Program-made: the position numbers and the translations under genes
The notes under the pieces: model-generated
The model's database searches: none
Told to the model about the DNA's origin: nothing
The model's input: the letters and a program-made list of their open reading frames with translations, nothing else
Assembly (NCBI RefSeq): GCF_030116705.1
Contig: NZ_JAOTIK010000001.1
Location: 2,820,001-2,884,000 of the forward strand
Direction of reading: 5' to 3'
Length of the DNA: 64,000 nt
Origin: Streptomyces sp. ML-6
GTDB lineage: Bacteria; Actinomycetota; Actinomycetes; Streptomycetales; Streptomycetaceae
Part shown: piece after piece, positions 62,669 through 64,000 of the stretch
How the letters are laid out: each line of letters begins with the position of its first letter
Numbering within the stretch: position 1 is the first letter of the stretch

Positions 62669-64000
62669 TCAGCGGTGCAGGGCCGCGACGGCCGAGGCGA
62701 GTGCTGCGGGGACGTCCTCGACCAGCGTGTGCCGGCCGTCGCGGACGACGTGCCGTCCCGCCACGACCGTATGGCGCACATCGGCCGCGGAGGCGGCGAA
62801 TACGACCGCTTCGGCGGCGAGTCGGGGCACCGGCCCCGCTGTTCTGACGGAGTCCAGGGCCACGGTCGCCAGGTCGGCGGGGGCGCCGGGTTCGATGACG
62901 CCCGCCTCCGGCCGGCCGAGGGCGGCGTGACCGTCGGCGGTCGCGGCGCGCAGCAGGGCCGCCGCCGTCCAGTGGCCCCGGGTCCGGGTGCGCAGGCGCT
63001 CGTCGAGTTCCATCGCGCGCGCCTCCTCGAAGAGGTCGATCACGGCGTGGCTGTCGCTGCCGAGGGAGAGCGGCGAGCCCGCCCGCTGGAGGGCGACGGC
63101 CGGGCCGATCCCGTCGGCGAGGTCGCGTTCCGTGGTGGGGCACATGCAGGTGCCGGTCGCCGAGGAGCCGATCAGCGCGATGTCCTCGTCGGTGAGGTGG
63201 GTGTTGTGGATGCCGGTGGTGCGCGGGCCGAGGACGCCGTGGTCGGCGAGGAGCCGGGTGGGCGTGCGGCCGTGGACGGCGAGGCAGGCTTCGTTCTCGG
63301 CGGTCTGCTCGGAGAGGTGGACGTGGAGCGGGGCTTGCCGTTCCTCGGCCCAGGCGGCCACGGTGGCGAGCTGGTCGGCGGGCACGGCGCGCACGGAGTG
63401 GACGGCGGCGCCGATCAGGGCGTGGTCGCCGCCCTTGAGGAGCGAGGCGCGTTCGGCCCATGCCTCCGCGGTGGTGTCGGAGAACCGCAGCTGGTGTCGG
63501 TCCGGCAGCCGGTACCGGGTGGGGCGCTCGCCGAATCCGGCGGAGAGGTAGGCGGTGTCCAGCAGGGTGATCCGGATGCCGGCCTCGCCCGCCGCCGCGA
63601 TCAGGGCCTCGCCCATGGCGTTCGGGTTGTCGTACGGGGTGCCGCCCGGCGCGTGGTGCAGATAGTGGAATTCGCCGACCGCGGTGATGCCGGCCAGCGC
63701 CATCTCGGCGTACACGGCGCGGGCGAGGTCGTAATACGAGTCGGGGGTGAGCCGGGAGGCGACCTGGTACATGGTCTCGCGCCAGGTCCAGAAGGTGCCG
63801 GAGCCGACCTGGACGGTGGAGCGCAGGGCACGGTGGAAGGCGTGCGAGTGGGTGTTGGCGAGGCCGGGGACGGTGAGTCCGCGCAGCACGGTGGCGCCCG
63901 GCGGCGGGGTGGTGACGCCGGTGCGGACGCCCGCGATGATCCCGTCGGAGACGTCCAGGGCGACGCCCGGCTCGACATGGGTGCCGAGCCAGGCGTGGGA
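62669..64000 (-). CDS. hutF: Formimidoylglutamate deiminase, 5' end outside window
   Basis: 443 residues are visible; the frame runs off the right edge at [17 protein letters not shown], so only the first residues are missing. It is an amidohydrolase: [20 protein letters not shown] has the metal HxH pair, [16 protein letters not shown] a further His, and [19 protein letters not shown] the Asp. HutF deiminates N-formimino-L-glutamate to N-formyl-L-glutamate and ammonia, the route used by Streptomyces histidine catabolism. It precedes hutI in transcription order. Confidence 0.95.
   Translation of the reverse strand, partial: SHAWLGTHVEPGVALDVSDGIIAGVRTGVTTPPPGATVLRGLTVPGLANTHSHAFHRALRSTVQVGSGTFWTWRETMYQVASRLTPDSYYDLARAVYAEMALAGITAVGEFHYLHHAPGGTPYDNPNAMGEALIAAAGEAGIRITLLDTAYLSAGFGERPTRYRLPDRHQLRFSDTTAEAWAERASLLKGGDHALIGAAVHSVRAVPADQLATVAAWAEERQAPLHVHLSEQTAENEACLAVHGRTPTRLLADHGVLGPRTTGIHNTHLTDEDIALIGSSATGTCMCPTTERDLADGIGPAVALQRAGSPLSLGSDSHAVIDLFEEARAMELDERLRTRTRGHWTAAALLRAATADGHAALGRPEAGVIEPGAPADLATVALDSVRTAGPVPRLAAEAVVFAASAADVRHTVVAGRHVVRDGRHTLVEDVPAALASAVAALHR

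Noticed and set aside
1..64000. tRNA, rRNA, transposase or phage genes
   Set aside because: I looked for tRNA T-loop and acceptor patterns, transposase motifs and integrases on both strands and saw none convincing; a dedicated tRNA scan would settle it.

Overview
The window looks like a chromosomal core segment of a Streptomyces species. It is very GC-rich, uses many GTG starts with short GTGA/ATGA overlaps, and carries Streptomyces hallmarks: whiB, an F420 cofD-fbiB pair, several LCP proteins, a SigB-type sigma factor locus and an HTH/DUF397/ATPase trio. From memory, the gene order resembles S. coelicolor from ahcY through whiB to sigI and hut; this is recall, not a search. I found no tRNA, rRNA, CRISPR, insertion sequence or prophage.

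Layout. 1-2.5 kb: a SpoIIM-like membrane protein (cut by the left edge), a divergent RDD protein and an unknown protein. 2.6-10.5 kb (minus strand): a long run DUF3499 - phosphomannomutase - Trm112-like - SIS - mannose-6-P isomerase - cation efflux, then ahcY behind its own structured leader. Together these cover mannose-sugar phosphate supply and S-adenosylhomocysteine recycling. 10.8-17.9 kb: a small zincin-like protein, a very large membrane glycosyltransferase overlapped with a DUF5719 protein, a repeat-filled gene desert, and whiB with a readable promoter. 18.6-25.9 kb: cysteine dioxygenase, cofD-fbiB, an AlkA-like glycosylase, a mannose-1-P guanylyltransferase-like protein and a secreted PGRP amidase.

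26-36 kb: a TIGR03089 protein and five LCP (LytR-CpsA-Psr) paralogues with a thioesterase among them. 36-42 kb is accessory: DUF5954, SMI1/KNR4, DUF397/HTH/ATPase, and a proline-rich HTH protein paired with an Rpn-like nuclease. 42-49 kb: acyl-CoA dehydrogenase, UDP-glucose dehydrogenase, CGNR regulator, VOC protein, M19 dipeptidase, purE-purK. 49-54 kb: GtrA protein, a two-component system and a POT peptide transporter with an attenuator-like leader. 54-58.6 kb: four cell-surface genes, two with sortase-type signals. 58.8-61.2 kb: anti-sigma factor, anti-anti-sigma factor and a SigB-family sigma factor. 61.4-64 kb: hutI and a truncated hutF.

Two themes recur. First, envelope building: LCP ligases, the GT2 enzyme, GDP-mannose and UDP-glucuronate precursors, and sortase-type surface proteins. 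Second, short tandem repeats near gene 3' ends or just outside genes. The strongest candidates for something little described are the surface gene cluster with a thrice-used Cys-pair domain, the HTH/Rpn-like pair, and the transporter leader RNA.
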